NCBI GenBank assembly: GCA_035570275.1
Contig: DATMNI010000208.1
Location: 1-40,866 of the forward strand
Direction: 5' to 3'
From: DATMNI01 sp035570275
GTDB taxonomy: Bacteria; Acidobacteriota; Terriglobia; Bryobacterales; Bryobacteraceae
DNA: 40,866 bases
How positions within the stretch are numbered: position 1 is the first letter of the stretch; each line of letters opens with the position of its first letter. The notes under the pieces were generated by a model. That model was not told where the DNA came from. It was given only the letters and a program-made list of their open reading frames with translations, and made no database searches. A program made the translations under genes and the position numbers. Shown in pieces: positions 40,823 to 40,866 of this stretch.

Positions 40823-40866
40823 GGCCGGTGGCCGGTGGCCGGTGGCTGGTGAACGGTGGCTGGTGG
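40823..40866. repeat. Heptamer tandem repeat upstream of the ABC operon
   Basis: GGCCGGT occurs three times, followed by GGCTGGT, GAACGGT and GGCTGGT up to the window edge, so about six 7-nt units. It is non-coding and sits in the leader or promoter region of the ABC operon. It may continue beyond the window. Confidence 0.9.

Noticed and set aside
1..40866. rRNA, tRNA, phage or plasmid replication genes
   Set aside because: None recognised on either strand; the window reads as ordinary chromosome with accessory insertions.

Overview
The window looks like a chromosomal segment of an Acidobacterium close to Candidatus Solibacter / Bryobacterales. The evidence is high GC content, a duplicated orphan FtsX/MacB permease of the 'ADOP' type that is characteristic of Acidobacteria (32.2-34.7 kb), many secreted hydrolases, c-type cytochromes, and decayed mobile-element-like fragments. 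No rRNA, tRNA or CRISPR array was recognised. All family assignments are from reading the proteins, not from database searches.

Layout. 0-4.7 kb: the tail of a possible transposase, a cytochrome P460-like protein, a convergent cytochrome c / copper-monooxygenase-like protein, a MetE-C-like methyltransferase, an S46 peptidase gene collapsed by internal deletion, and a hicA-hicB toxin-antitoxin pair. 5.1-8.0 kb: secA. 8.1-15.9 kb, minus strand: a tightly packed cassette in the order peptide-type substrate-binding protein, ECF sigma factor, TPR-CHAT caspase-like protease, receiver protein, zinc-finger putative anti-sigma protein, secreted subtilisin-like protease. This is the strongest candidate for an undescribed system. 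Its parts suggest proteolytic control of a sigma factor, in concept like the TPR-CHAT/RpoE arrangement of type III-E CRISPR loci but with no CRISPR component here. 16.1-20.6 kb: a small unknown protein, an FHA-membrane-lytic transglycosylase fusion, and a GH3 glycosidase. 20.6-23.8 kb: decayed DNA around a secreted papain-fold protein that has lost both catalytic residues.

23.8-27.2 kb: LysR regulator, two short-chain dehydrogenases and a 4-OT-like tautomerase, all on the plus strand. 27.4-30.6 kb: a diheme cytochrome c and a convergent serine-hydrolase/beta-propeller fusion. 30.7-32.1 kb: an OsmC-family gene with an in-frame TGA exactly where the family has its peroxidatic cysteine, best explained as a selenoprotein, followed by a polysaccharide deacetylase. 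32.2-37.0 kb: ADOP permease, a PP2C/SpoIIE-type phosphatase and an unknown exported protein. 37.0-40.8 kb, minus strand: an ABC-2 operon of two ATPases and two permeases joined by start/stop overlaps.

A recurring structural theme is short perfect or near-perfect tandem duplication. Units of 9, 12, 15, 18 and 72 nt lie inside genes, always a multiple of three. Units of 7, 9, 14 and 15 nt lie between genes. This suggests a genome-wide slippage process that has reshaped protein N-termini, linkers and even a receiver domain.
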